From contig JAFDWM010000001.1 of the NCBI GenBank assembly GCA_018268455.1, positions 36,393 through 100,392 of the forward strand: a stretch of 64,000 nt of DNA, read 5' to 3'. This DNA is from Actinomycetota bacterium. Lineage in GTDB: Bacteria; Actinomycetota; Actinomycetes; Actinomycetales; Microbacteriaceae. The notes under the pieces are model-generated. The model saw only the letters and a list, made by a program, of their open reading frames with translations, searched no databases and was not told the DNA's origin. Below, in pieces: positions 21,498-30,595 of the stretch; the first letter of the stretch is position 1, and the number at the start of each line of letters is the position of its first letter. A program made the position numbers and the translations under genes.

Positions 21498-23942
21498 ATG
21501 GCGGACGCGATCGTCCCCGCGACCGGCGCGGTGCAGAGCACCCGCGCCCCGCTGAGCGCCGCCCAGGTCGCCGAGCGCGTCGGACGCGGCGAGAGCAACG
21601 TCATCGAGTCGCGTACCAGCCGCAGCTTCGGTGAGATCTTCCGCGCGAACGCCTTCACCCGCGTGAACGGGATCTACCTGGTGATGTTCCTGCTGATCCT
21701 CGGCACCGGCTACTTCATCGACGGGCTGTTCGGACTGCTCATCATCGTGAACAGCGTCGTCGGCATGGTGCAGGAGGTACGCGCGAAGCAGACCCTCGAT
21801 CGGCTTGCGCTGCTGAGCAAGGCGCCCGCGCGCGTCGAACGCGCCGAGGGTATCGCGGAGATCGATGTGGAGCAGCTCGTGCTCGACGACGTCGTGCTCG
21901 TCGCCGCGGGCGATCAGATCCCGGTCGACGGGATCGTGCTCGATGCCATCGGCTTCGAGGTGGACGAGTCGCTGCTGACGGGGGAGTCCGAGCCCGTGCT
22001 CGCCGGTGTGGGCTACGAGCTCAAATCCGGCAGCTTCGTGGCGGCGGGATCCGCGGCCTTCCGGGCGACAGCCGTCGGCGAGCACGCCTACGCCGCGCGG
22101 CTCGCCAAGGAGGCGTCGGAGTTCCGCAAGCCGTCCTCGCAGCTGCGCGCGGGGATCGATCAGATCCTGAAGTACGTCACCTGGGCGCTCATCCCGGTCG
22201 GCCTGCTCACCATCATCAATCAGATCTGGGGTCGCGCCGAGGACTGGCGCAACGCCGTGCGCGGCCTCGTCGCCGCGCTCGTGCCGATGGTTCCCGAGGG
22301 GCTCGTGCTGATGACGAGCGTGGCCATGGCGGTCGGCGTGATCCGGCTCGGCCGGCGCCACTGCCTGGTGCAGGACCTGCCGGCGATCGAGCAGCTCGCC
22401 CGGGTGGACGTGGTCTGCACCGACAAGACCGGAACGCTCACGGAGGACGGCATGCGAGTCGGCGCGGTCGAGCGGCTCGGCGCCGACGACGACCGCATCG
22501 AGGCCGCGCTCGCCACCATCGGCCGGGCGGAGGGCAAGCCCAACGCGAGCATGGCCGCGATCCTCGAGCACGTGGGACGCGTGCCGGGACTCGAGGTGCA
22601 CAGCTCGATCGCCTTCTCCTCGGCCCGCAAGTGGGCGGCTGCGCAGTGCGCGGGTACGACGGCGGGAACGGTGCAGAGCTGGGTGCTCGGCGCGCCCGAC
22701 GTGCTGCTCGCCGCGGGGGATCCCGCGCGCGCGCGCTCGGATGCGCTGGCCTCCGAGGGGCTGCGCGTGCTCGCCCTCGCCCGCACCGAGGCCGCGATGC
22801 CCGACCCGGAGGACGACGGGGACGGGCTTCCCGAGGGCCTCTCCGCCGTCGCACTCGTCATCCTGGACCAGCGTCTGCGGGCGGAAGCCCCGGGAGCGAT
22901 CGCGTACTTCGCCGAGCAGGACGTCGACATCAAGGTGATCTCGGGCGACAACGCCGCCGCCGTGGGCGCGATCGCCGCCGAGGCGGGTGTGCCGAACGGT
23001 CGCAATGCGGTGGACGCACGCACCCTGGATCCGGAATCCGCGCACTTCGACGGCGAGGTGCGCGCCCGTACCGCCTTCGGCCGCGTCACTCCGACGCAGA
23101 AGCGCGCCATGGTGCACTCCCTGCAGGGCGACGGGCACGTCGTCGCGATGACTGGCGACGGCGTGAACGACGTGCTCGCGCTCAAGGATGCCGACGTGGG
23201 GGTCGCGATGGGATCCGGGTCTCCCGCCGCGCGCGCGGTCTCGCGGATCGTGCTGCTGGACAACTCGTTCGCCACGCTCCCGCACGTCGTGGCCGAGGGA
23301 CGGCGCGTGATCGGGAACATCGAGCGGGTCGCCACGCTCTTCCTCACCAAGACGCTGTACTCGATCCTGCTGGCTCTGCTGGTCGCGGTCACCGCGGTGC
23401 CGTTCCCGTTCCTACCCCGGCATGTGACGCTCATCGCCTGGTTCACGATCGGGATCCCCGCGTTCTTCCTCGCCCTCGCCCCCAACACGGCGCGGGCGCA
23501 GGACGGCTTCGTGCGCCGGGTGCTCGACAATGCGGTCCCCGGCGGGATCGGCGCCGCCCTGGCCTCCTACGGGGCGTACCTGACTGCGCGGGTCGTGTTC
23601 GGGGCAGGAGATGCGACGAAGGTGATCACGTCGTCGACCGCCTTCCTCGCGCTCGTGATCGTCGCGTTCTTCGTGCTGATCACGGTCGCGCGGCCGTTCC
23701 GTCCCTGGAAGATCGCGCTCGTCGCGGCGATGATCGGCGGGATGCTCGTGGTCATCCTGACCCCGCTCGGATCCCGCGTGTTCGACGTCGATCTGCACGA
23801 CCCCCGTGCGGTGCTGATCGCCTGCGCGTTCGGTGCGGCCGGCATCGGCGTGCGCTACGCCACCCGGGCCGTTCTGCGTGCGGTGTACGGCGCCGTCTCC
23901 CGGCGTCGCCGACGACGTGAGGCGTCCGTCACCGGGCGCTGA
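21498..23942 (+). CDS. P-type cation-transporting ATPase, CtpE-like
   Basis: An 814-residue P-type ATPase. The actuator loop TGES is at 161-164, PEGL in transmembrane helix 4 at 266-269, the phosphorylated Asp is D309 in CTDKTGTLT, and the hinge motif TGDGVND is present. Six C-terminal membrane segments end near residue 800, followed by an Arg-rich tail. PEGL (not CPC or SPC) excludes the heavy-metal class and fits a P2-type pump for Ca2+/Mg2+-like ions. Length and motif order match mycobacterial CtpE, a calcium importer (known of that family); transport here is inferred. It follows the SDR gene by 3 nt. Confidence 0.87.
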   Translation: MADAIVPATGAVQSTRAPLSAAQVAERVGRGESNVIESRTSRSFGEIFRANAFTRVNGIYLVMFLLILGTGYFIDGLFGLLIIVNSVVGMVQEVRAKQTLDRLALLSKAPARVERAEGIAEIDVEQLVLDDVVLVAAGDQIPVDGIVLDAIGFEVDESLLTGESEPVLAGVGYELKSGSFVAAGSAAFRATAVGEHAYAARLAKEASEFRKPSSQLRAGIDQILKYVTWALIPVGLLTIINQIWGRAEDWRNAVRGLVAALVPMVPEGLVLMTSVAMAVGVIRLGRRHCLVQDLPAIEQLARVDVVCTDKTGTLTEDGMRVGAVERLGADDDRIEAALATIGRAEGKPNASMAAILEHVGRVPGLEVHSSIAFSSARKWAAAQCAGTTAGTVQSWVLGAPDVLLAAGDPARARSDALASEGLRVLALARTEAAMPDPEDDGDGLPEGLSAVALVILDQRLRAEAPGAIAYFAEQDVDIKVISGDNAAAVGAIAAEAGVPNGRNAVDARTLDPESAHFDGEVRARTAFGRVTPTQKRAMVHSLQGDGHVVAMTGDGVNDVLALKDADVGVAMGSGSPAARAVSRIVLLDNSFATLPHVVAEGRRVIGNIERVATLFLTKTLYSILLALLVAVTAVPFPFLPRHVTLIAWFTIGIPAFFLALAPNTARAQDGFVRRVLDNAVPGGIGAALASYGAYLTARVVFGAGDATKVITSSTAFLALVIVAFFVLITVARPFRPWKIALVAAMIGGMLVVILTPLGSRVFDVDLHDPRAVLIACAFGAAGIGVRYATRAVLRAVYGAVSRRRRRREASVTGR

Positions 23943-23987
23943 GCGGCGACGCGCAGGCCGTCGCGGAGGGCGCCGTGGTCCGGCGAC

Positions 23988-25142
23988 TCACTGCGCGCGG
24001 GCCAGCGCGAGGCGGCGGGCGGCGCGGATCCGATGCACCTGCATCCGGTCGGCGAGAGCGGCGCCGATCGCGCCGGCGCGACGCGCGAGATCCTGCCCCT
24101 GGCGCTCCACGAGCACGTGGAACACTGCGGCGACGACGAGGCTGAGCGGGATGCCCAGGAGACAGGCCAGCCACCATTGCCTCGCGCCCAGCAGATAGCA
24201 GAGCGACGCCAGGATCGGCGCATGCACGAGGTAGAGGCTGAACGACACCGCGCCGAGCCGGCGCATCGTCCGCGCCTCCAGAGCGCGCTGCGCGCGCGGC
24301 CACGCGATCGCGAGGATCACGAGCAGAGCGGCACCGGCGCCGGCGAGTGCCCATAGCGCGTCGGCGGCGAGGGTGCCCGCCGTGAGCGGCCGGGAGAGCC
24401 AGCCCGCGATGAGCAGCGTGCACGCGAGCGCGGCGAGCCACGGCCGTATCCGGCGCATCCCGGGGCGCGCGAGGCGTTCGCGCAGCTCGTCCAGGTGCAC
24501 GGCGATGAGCACGCCCAGGAGGAACACGGGGAGATAGGAGAGCGCCGCGATCCCCGTGCTGCGGCCGGCGAACAGGAGCAGGATCGTCAGCACGGCGACG
24601 GGGACGGAGAAGCGCCGCACCCGCAGCGCGACCCAGATGTAGAGCGGCAGCAGGAGCGAGAACAGCAGCTCCCACCGCAGCGACCACAGCACGTTGTCGA
24701 GCGGATAGCCGGCGCGCAGCAGCGACATCTGCGAGAGCATGTCGCTCGCCGAGGCGGTGGTCGCGTGCGTGTCCTGCATCCACGAGTCCTCCGGCATCGT
24801 CGATCGGTCGCGGGGGATCACCCGCACGAGCAGGGCCGCCCCGCCCAGAGCCGCGATCACCGGGATGTACAGGCGGAACAGGCGTGCGGGGAAGTACCGG
24901 GCCCAGGAGAAGCCCGGGCGCAGTGCGGGCAGGGCGACGACCAGGCCGGAGAGCACGAAGAACACCATCACGGCCTCGGATCCGGCGAACAGCAGCTTCA
25001 CGGGCGACTGCGTGAGCAGCGTCCAGGCGGCCGGATCGATCCACGGCTGCGCGATCAGCGAGGCGTGGTGGAGCAGGACGACCACCGCGGCGAGACCGCG
25101 GAGCCCGTCCAGCGAGCCGATCCTGTTACCGTTCCGTGACAT
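23988..25142 (-). CDS. Acyltransferase family 3 membrane protein
   Basis: A 384-residue OatA/NodX-type membrane acyltransferase. It opens with the hallmark LDGLRGLAAVVVLLHH, whose His is the conserved family residue, and the second motif is MVFFVLSGLVVALP (~55-68). About ten hydrophobic segments cover the protein; there is no SGNH domain. Members move acetyl or other acyl groups onto peptidoglycan, polysaccharide or lipid outside the cell. The target is not determined. ATG 25142 has TAGCGT eight bases upstream. It converges with the P-type ATPase gene (45 nt apart). Confidence 0.87.
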   Translation of the reverse strand: MSRNGNRIGSLDGLRGLAAVVVLLHHASLIAQPWIDPAAWTLLTQSPVKLLFAGSEAVMVFFVLSGLVVALPALRPGFSWARYFPARLFRLYIPVIAALGGAALLVRVIPRDRSTMPEDSWMQDTHATTASASDMLSQMSLLRAGYPLDNVLWSLRWELLFSLLLPLYIWVALRVRRFSVPVAVLTILLLFAGRSTGIAALSYLPVFLLGVLIAVHLDELRERLARPGMRRIRPWLAALACTLLIAGWLSRPLTAGTLAADALWALAGAGAALLVILAIAWPRAQRALEARTMRRLGAVSFSLYLVHAPILASLCYLLGARQWWLACLLGIPLSLVVAAVFHVLVERQGQDLARRAGAIGAALADRMQVHRIRAARRLALARAQ

Positions 25143-25224
25143 CCCTATCGACGCTAGGCGCGGAGTCTGGACGCCTCCTGGACTGTTCCCCGCAGCACGC
25201 GAAAGACGACACGGGCACGGCCGG

Positions 25225-25755
25225 TCAGTCCTCGGCGACCGCCAGGACCTCGCCGTCGGTGAGCGAGACGAGCTCGTCGAAGGTCATCGGCATCACGGTG
25301 TGCGGGGTGCCGCCGGCGGTCCACACCACCGCGTAGTCGCGCAGCGCGACGTCCACCACCGTGCGCACGCGCGCGGGGTGGCCCACCGGGGCGACACCGC
25401 CGATCGCCTGCCCCGTCACCTCGCGCACGGTGGTGACCGGCGCCATGACGACGTTCTGCGCACCCACGGCGGCGGTGAGCAGTGCGATGTCGACGCGATG
25501 CCGCCCGCTCGTCATGACGAGCAGGGGTTCGCCGTCGGCGAGGAAGAGCAGGCTGGATCCGATCGCGCCGACCTCGCAGTCCAGCGCCGCCGCGGCCTGC
25601 ACCGCGGTGCGCGCGGAATCGGGCAGCTCGCGCACCTCGGAGCCCAGCCCCGCGGCGCGCACATGCTCCTGTACAATCCGGCTGCGTTCGGGCAGAGGCT
25701 GGGCGTTCTCGCGGGGGGCCGCGCTGGTGTCGGGAAGCGGCGACGGATCGGTCAT
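25225..25755 (-). CDS. YbaK/ProX-type aminoacyl-tRNA deacylase
   Basis: A 176-residue YbaK/EbsC-like protein. These hydrolyse mischarged tRNA such as Cys- or Ala-tRNAPro. Landmarks: SARTAVQAAAALDCEVGAI, LVMTSGRHRVD (which includes the usual conserved Lys/Arg region), the glycine-rich loop GQAIGGVAPVGH and the end motif TFDELVSLTDGEV. ATG 25755 has CAGCAT six bases upstream, matching the relaxed leaderless pattern. It is divergent from aminopeptidase N across 70 nt. Confidence 0.85.
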   Translation of the reverse strand: MTDPSPLPDTSAAPRENAQPLPERSRIVQEHVRAAGLGSEVRELPDSARTAVQAAAALDCEVGAIGSSLLFLADGEPLLVMTSGRHRVDIALLTAAVGAQNVVMAPVTTVREVTGQAIGGVAPVGHPARVRTVVDVALRDYAVVWTAGGTPHTVMPMTFDELVSLTDGEVLAVAED

Positions 25756-25825
25756 GAACCCATGCTGGCATGCGCGCCCGCCCGGCGGGGCGGATCGAGC
25801 GTCCGGGTCGTGGAACGATGGATCC

Positions 25826-28321
25826 ATGACCACCGCGAACCTCACCCGTTCAGAGACGGCCGCGCGATCCGCTGCCGTGACCCTGCACCGGATCCGTGTC
25901 GAGCTCGATGTGACCGGCGCCGTCGACCCTGCGCGCACCGGGTTCCCGACGGCGTCCACCCTGGAGTTCGACGCCTCGGTCGACGAGACCTGGGCCGACT
26001 TCCTCGGGGTGAGCGTCGAGGCCGTCGTCGTGAACGGCGTCGAGCGCGCGGTCGAGTACGACGGGGCGCGGATCCGCCTCACCGGCCTCGCCGCGCACAA
26101 CACGGTCGAGATCCGCGCCACCGGCGACTACAGCCGCACCGGCGAGGGACTGCACCGCTTCGTGGATCCGGTCGATCGCGAGACGTACCTGTACACGCAC
26201 GACGAGCCCGCCGATGCGCGGCGGTTCATGGTCTGCTTCGAGCAGCCCGACATGAAGGCCGCGATCACTGTGGTCGTGACCGCGCCGTCGTCCTGGCAGG
26301 TGCTCTCGAACCAGTCGCCCGTCGATGTGCGGGTCGACGGCTCCGCGCAGACCGTGGAGTTCGCGCCGACCGTGCCGTTGTCCAGCTACCTCACGTGCAT
26401 CGCGGCGGGGCCGTATGCACGCGTCGAGGGCGAGTGGCGCCGGGACGACCTCGTCATCCCGCTCGCGGTGCTCAGCCGTGCCTCCATGGCCGAGCATCTG
26501 CCTGCGGAAGAGATCCTGGCGATCACCCGGCAGGGCCTCGACTTCTTCCACGACGCCTTCGCCTTCCCCTATCCGTGGGGCAAGTACGACCAGATCTTCG
26601 TCCCGGAGTACAACATCGGCGCGATGGAGAACCCCGGTCTGGTCACGTTCACCGAGTCGTACCTGCCGCGGGGCGCGGCGACCCGCGCGCAGCGGCAGGC
26701 GCGCGCGAACACGATCCTGCACGAGATGGCGCACATGTGGTTCGGCGATCTCGTCACGATGAGGTGGTGGGACGACCTGTGGCTCAAGGAGTCGTTCGCC
26801 GACTACATGGGCGCGCACGCCTCGGTCGCCGCGACGGAGTACGCCGAGGCATGGGCATCGTTCGCGAATCGCCGCAAGGCGTGGGCCTACACCCAGGATC
26901 AGCTGCCGACGACCCATCCGATCGTGGCCGACATCGTCGACCTCGAGGCGGCCAAGCTCAACTTCGACGGCATCACGTACGCCAAGGGTGCATCGGTGCT
27001 GAAGCAGCTGGTCGCGTTCGTCGGTGAGGAGGCCTTTTTCGACGCGGCCCGTCGCTACTTCTCACGGCACGCATTCGGCAACACGACCCTGGAGGATCTG
27101 CTCGTCGAGCTCGAACTGGCCTCCGGGCGCGACATGCGCGCCTGGGCGCAGGCCTGGCTGCAGACCACCGGCATGAGCACGCTGAGTCTGGAGCGTACGG
27201 AGGCCGGAGGCGCCGTGCTCGTGCAGACCGATCCGCGGCCGCACCGACTGCAGATCGGCCTGTACGACGCGCAGGACGGCGTGCTCGTGCGGCGCGAGCG
27301 GCTGGATGTCGACATCGCCGAGGAGCGTACGCCGCTGGTCGTCCCCGACGCCGATCTGACACTGCTCAACGACGGCGACCTCACCTACGCCAAGGCGCGG
27401 CTGGACGAGCGCTCGCTCGCCGCCGTCGAGCGTGGGCTGTCGACGCTCGAGGACCCGCTCGCGCGCGGACTGGTGTGGTCGGCACTGTGGAACGCGACGC
27501 GCGACGGCGAGCTCTCGGTGGCGCGCTATCTGGAGATCGTGGTGACGCACGCGCCCCGCGAGTCCGACAGCGCACTGCTCGGCGGGGTGCTGCTGAATGC
27601 GCCGTTCGCGATCGGCCACTATCTGCCCCAGGAGGTGCGCGCCGACGCTCGCCGTGCGTGGCTCGACGCCACCTGGGCCGCCCTCGGCGAGGCCGATGCG
27701 GGCAGCGATGCGCAGCTGGTGTGGGCACGGGCATTCGCCGCGGCCGCGGTGTACGACGACGCGCGACGCGCGGAGGTGTCGACGCTGCTGATCGGATCCG
27801 GGCCGACCGGCCTCCCGATGGATGCGGATCTGCGGTGGGAGCTCCTGCGCGCGCTCGTCGCCACGGGGAACGCCGGCGCGGAGGAGATCACCGAGGAGCA
27901 GCTGCGCGACAACACCGCGAGCGGGCGCACCGCCGCCCTCGCCGCCGCCGCGTCCACGCCCACCGAGGCCGTGCGCGCCGCGGACTGGCGCGCGGCCTGG
28001 CAGGATCTGACGCTGACCAACGATCACCTCGATGCGACGATCCTCGGCTTCGGCGCGGGCGGACGGCGCGACCTCACCGCCGGGTTCGACGCCGAGTACT
28101 TCGACCGCATCGTGCCGGCCTGGCACGAGCGCTCGATCGAGATCGCCCGGCGCCTCGTGGTCGGGCTGTACCCCGATGCGGACAGCACCGAACTGGTCGA
28201 TGCGTGGCTCGAACGGCACGCGGACGCACCGGCCGCGCTGCGCCGGCTCGTGCTCGAGCAGCGCGATCACCAGCAGCGCGCGATCCGGGTGCGCGCCGTA
28301 CAGGAGCTCCTGGGCGACTGA
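25826..28321 (+). CDS. pepN: Aminopeptidase N (M1 family)
   Basis: An 831-residue M1 zinc aminopeptidase that removes N-terminal residues from peptides in the cytosol. The exopeptidase motif GAMEN is at 265-269, and zinc-binding HEMAH at 299-303 with the third ligand E322 after the standard 18-residue spacing. The N-terminal beta domain and the C-terminal helical ERAP1-like domain are both present, so the length is complete. ATG 25826 is preceded by AACGAT with a six-base gap (relaxed leaderless pattern). The frame is open far upstream, but that part is a shadow of the divergent deacylase gene. Confidence 0.93.
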   Translation: MTTANLTRSETAARSAAVTLHRIRVELDVTGAVDPARTGFPTASTLEFDASVDETWADFLGVSVEAVVVNGVERAVEYDGARIRLTGLAAHNTVEIRATGDYSRTGEGLHRFVDPVDRETYLYTHDEPADARRFMVCFEQPDMKAAITVVVTAPSSWQVLSNQSPVDVRVDGSAQTVEFAPTVPLSSYLTCIAAGPYARVEGEWRRDDLVIPLAVLSRASMAEHLPAEEILAITRQGLDFFHDAFAFPYPWGKYDQIFVPEYNIGAMENPGLVTFTESYLPRGAATRAQRQARANTILHEMAHMWFGDLVTMRWWDDLWLKESFADYMGAHASVAATEYAEAWASFANRRKAWAYTQDQLPTTHPIVADIVDLEAAKLNFDGITYAKGASVLKQLVAFVGEEAFFDAARRYFSRHAFGNTTLEDLLVELELASGRDMRAWAQAWLQTTGMSTLSLERTEAGGAVLVQTDPRPHRLQIGLYDAQDGVLVRRERLDVDIAEERTPLVVPDADLTLLNDGDLTYAKARLDERSLAAVERGLSTLEDPLARGLVWSALWNATRDGELSVARYLEIVVTHAPRESDSALLGGVLLNAPFAIGHYLPQEVRADARRAWLDATWAALGEADAGSDAQLVWARAFAAAAVYDDARRAEVSTLLIGSGPTGLPMDADLRWELLRALVATGNAGAEEITEEQLRDNTASGRTAALAAAASTPTEAVRAADWRAAWQDLTLTNDHLDATILGFGAGGRRDLTAGFDAEYFDRIVPAWHERSIEIARRLVVGLYPDADSTELVDAWLERHADAPAALRRLVLEQRDHQQRAIRVRAVQELLGD

Positions 28322-28369
28322 GACTCCCCGCGGCGCTGCCGAACACACGGGATCCGTCGGTCTCGGTCC

Positions 28370-28375
28370 TAGAGT
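28370..28375 (+). promoter_or_regulatory. -10 box TAGAGT, leaderless start
   Basis: TAGAGT is followed by six bases and ATG 28382. It rules out the in-frame GTG at 28376, which lies directly against the hexamer. Confidence 0.6.
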
Positions 28376-28381
28376 GTGCGC

Positions 28382-29539
28382 ATGACGTTCGCGACGCTCG
28401 CGCTCATCGCGGCCGTGGGGCTGCTCGGGCCCGTGCTGTCCGCGCGACGCTCGTGGCGTGTGCCGATCGTCGCCGGTGAGCTGATCGCCGGTCTGATCGT
28501 CGGTGTCAGCGGCTTCGGGTGGGTCACGTCGACGGAGCCGACCTTCACCCTGCTCGCGCAGATCGGCTTCGGACTGATCATGCTCGTGATCGGCTCGCAC
28601 ATCCCGGTGCTCGATCGCACCGTGCGCGCGGCGCTCGGCAAGGGCCTGCTCGGTGCCGGCCTCGTCGCCGTCGTGGCGGTCGGACTGGGCATCGCGGTCG
28701 CGGCGGCGTTCGGGAACAGCCACGGCGCGATCTACGCGGTGCTCATGGCCTCCTCCTCGGCCGCCCTGGTGCTGCCCATGCTGCGCCAGCTCGGGGTCGC
28801 CGCGGGCTCGGCCGCGCAGCTCGTCGCGCAGATCGCGATCGCCGACGTCGCGTGCATTCTGGCGCTGCCACTCGTGATGCAGCCGTCGCGGGTGCCCATG
28901 GTGGCCGCGGGCGGGCTGCTGATCGCGGCGATCGGGGGAGGGCTCGCGTTCCTGGCGCGCCGCCTCGGACCGCGTCTGCAGAACCGCTTCCACGACTACT
29001 CCGAGGCGAGGCAGTTCGGCCTGGAGCTGCGCGTCACCCTGCTCGCGCTGTTCGCCCTCACCGCGATCGCCCAGTTCACCCACGTGTCTGTGCTGATGGC
29101 GGGCTTCACGCTCGGACTCGTGCTCGCGGCAGTCGGCGAGCCGCGTCGTCTCGCGCGGCAGCTCTTCGGCATGACCGAGGGCTTCTTCGGCCCGCTGTTC
29201 TTCGTGTGGCTGGGATCCTCGATCGATCTGCGCGATCTGATCAGCCATCCGGCGATGATCCTGCTCGGCGTCGTGCTCGGCCTCGCCGCGGTCGTCGCGC
29301 ATCTGGCGGCCCGGCTCGTCGGCCTGCCCTGGTCGCAGGCGGTCGCCTCGGCCGGGCAGCTCGGGCTGCCCGTCGCCGCGGTCGCACTCGGCGTCGAGAC
29401 CGAGGCGCTGCTGCCGGGTGAGGGATCCGCGATCGTGCTGGGGGCACTGGTCGCGGTCGTGTCGTCGTCCCTCGCGGTGGCGATCGTCTCGAAGCGCACC
29501 GCGACACCCGCCCCGCCGGCGGTCAGTCCGGCGGGCTGA
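28382..29539 (+). CDS. Kef-type cation:proton antiporter (CPA2)
   Basis: A 385-residue membrane protein of the Na+/H+ and K+/H+ exchanger fold (CPA2). It has about twelve hydrophobic segments with no soluble C-terminal TrkA domain. Characteristic stretches are GELIAGLIVGVSGFG early, LMASSSAALVLPML, and TEGFFGPLFFVWLGSSIDLRDL. Members exchange K+ or Na+ for protons at the inner membrane for pH and ion homeostasis. It is encoded 60 nt after aminopeptidase N with its own TAGAGT leaderless promoter. The start is ATG 28382; a GTG two codons earlier would fall at the promoter itself. Confidence 0.86.
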   Translation: MTFATLALIAAVGLLGPVLSARRSWRVPIVAGELIAGLIVGVSGFGWVTSTEPTFTLLAQIGFGLIMLVIGSHIPVLDRTVRAALGKGLLGAGLVAVVAVGLGIAVAAAFGNSHGAIYAVLMASSSAALVLPMLRQLGVAAGSAAQLVAQIAIADVACILALPLVMQPSRVPMVAAGGLLIAAIGGGLAFLARRLGPRLQNRFHDYSEARQFGLELRVTLLALFALTAIAQFTHVSVLMAGFTLGLVLAAVGEPRRLARQLFGMTEGFFGPLFFVWLGSSIDLRDLISHPAMILLGVVLGLAAVVAHLAARLVGLPWSQAVASAGQLGLPVAAVALGVETEALLPGEGSAIVLGALVAVVSSSLAVAIVSKRTATPAPPAVSPAG

Positions 29540-29575
29540 GGACCATCCGCGTCACGATGCGCTCCGGCGTCGCGC

Positions 29576-30214
29576 TCAGACCTCCAGATCGTCGCCCGGC
29601 GCCAGCTCGAAGAATTCGCCGCCGTTCTGCTCCGTCGCCCACCTCAGACGGGCGCGGTGCATGTTCGCACCGATCACGGAGAGCGTCATGTCGTGCGTGC
29701 CGAAGGCGCGGCGGGGCTTCACGGCGAGCACGAAGTCCATGGCGTCGCCGATCTTCAGCCAGGGGGCGCCGAGGGGAGCGGCCAGCGTGCCGACCTCGAC
29801 GCCCTCGGGAACGGCGTACGAGTCGCCGGGGTAGTACAGCTCGTCGTCGACCAGCACGCCCACGTTGTCGACGAGCGGCAGCGAGGAGTGGATCTCGGCG
29901 TGCACGCCGCCGAAGAAGCGCAGGGAGAACTCGCCGACGGTGATGGCATCGCCGGGGGCGACCTCCGTGATCTCGTAGCCCTCGGCCGCCCGGACGACGC
30001 CGGCCGGGGCGAAGATCGGCGTGCCCGGGGCATCGCGCAGGATCCGATCCAGGTGATCGGGGGTCCAATGATCGGGGTGCTCGTGGGTGATGAAGACGCC
30101 GACGAGATGCTGCAGTTCGTTCAGGGGGAGCGTGAAGCCGCCCGGGTCGATGAGAAGGGTCTGGCCGTGGTCCTCGACGCGGAGCGCCGCGTGCTCATGC
30201 TTGGTGACGCGCAT
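29576..30214 (-). CDS. MBL-fold metal-dependent hydrolase
   Basis: A 212-residue metallo-beta-lactamase-fold protein of the UlaG/UPF0173-like group. The metal-binding motif is HEHPDHW (~44-50), with downstream ligands in FGGVHAEIH, the YPGDSY Asp and GTHDM. Its compact size and the opening TKHEHAALRVEDHGQTLLIDPGG are typical of UPF0173 hydrolases, whose substrates are mostly unknown. ATG 30214 follows TAACCT by six bases (CGGAGG), so the start may be leaderless, although the gap itself also looks like a ribosome site. Confidence 0.86.
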   Translation of the reverse strand: MRVTKHEHAALRVEDHGQTLLIDPGGFTLPLNELQHLVGVFITHEHPDHWTPDHLDRILRDAPGTPIFAPAGVVRAAEGYEITEVAPGDAITVGEFSLRFFGGVHAEIHSSLPLVDNVGVLVDDELYYPGDSYAVPEGVEVGTLAAPLGAPWLKIGDAMDFVLAVKPRRAFGTHDMTLSVIGANMHRARLRWATEQNGGEFFELAPGDDLEV

Positions 30215-30220
30215 CCTCCG

Positions 30221-30226
30221 AGGTTA
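30221..30226 (-). promoter_or_regulatory. -10 box TAACCT, leaderless start
   Basis: On the minus strand TAACCT is followed by CGGAGG and ATG 30214. The six-base gap fits a transcript beginning at the ATG. Confidence 0.5.
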
Positions 30227-30275
30227 GCCCCGGTATCGGCGACACTCCCGGGGATCGCGTTCGGGCGGCGCCGAT

Positions 30276-30304
30276 TTGGCGGCGGAACAGCCCCATGCCA
30301 TACT
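30276..30304 (+). promoter_or_regulatory. tRNA-Glu promoter
   Basis: A -35 element TTGGCG (30276-30281) and -10 element CATACT (30299-30304) are separated by exactly 17 bp. Transcription would start near 30311, about 32 nt before the mature tRNA. Confidence 0.65.
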
Positions 30305-30342
30305 TGAACGGTTGTCGCGAAACGGAAACGGATCGCAAAGAC

Positions 30343-30415
30343 GGCCCCATCGTATAGCGGCCTAGTACGCCGCCCTCTCACGGCGGTAACGCGGGTTCGA
30401 ATCCCGCTGGGGTCA
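30343..30415 (+). tRNA. tRNA-Glu (anticodon CTC)
   Basis: A 73-nt cloverleaf. The acceptor stem GGCCCCA pairs with TGGGGTC (one G-T pair), with discriminator A. The anticodon stem CCGCC/GGCGG encloses the loop CTCTCAC, giving anticodon CTC (30377-30379), which reads GAG. The T arm GCGGG-TTCGAAT-CCCGC is canonical. CCA is not encoded. It has its own promoter and a strong terminator 15 nt downstream, so it is a single-gene unit. Confidence 0.95.
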
Positions 30416-30430
30416 CAGACAGCACGCGAA

Positions 30431-30455
30431 GGCCCTCGGGAAACCGAGGGCCTTT
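30431..30455 (+). terminator. Terminator of tRNA-Glu
   Basis: Perfect 9-bp stem GGCCCTCGG/CCGAGGGCC with a GAAA tetraloop, followed by TTT. Confidence 0.85.
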
Positions 30456-30495
30456 GTCGTACCCGGCATCGGAGACCCTCTCCTTCGGCTCGAGA

Positions 30496-30576
30496 CCCAA
30501 CTTCGGAGCCGGGCGGCGACACGCCGCGTCCTCGCCCGGGTCAGACGGCGCGTCGACCCGCTGCTCCGAAGTTGGG
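30496..30576. repeat. 14-bp inverted repeat flanking a GC-rich segment
   Basis: CCCAACTTCGGAGC (30496-30509) and its exact complement GCTCCGAAGTTGGG (30563-30576) flank 53 nt that contain smaller inverted pieces (CCGGGCG ... CGCCCGG). It lies between the tRNA terminator and the stop of the convergent acyltransferase gene. The function is unknown; it could be a bidirectional stop or a dispersed palindrome. Confidence 0.65.
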
Positions 30577-30595
30577 CGTCGCCGGCGGCGCGGTC

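Noticed and set aside
20169-23285. 1000-codon minus-strand open frame opposite the MFS, SDR and P-type ATPase genes
   Set aside because: Crosses several well-supported genes and reads as low-complexity His/Arg/Asp sequence.
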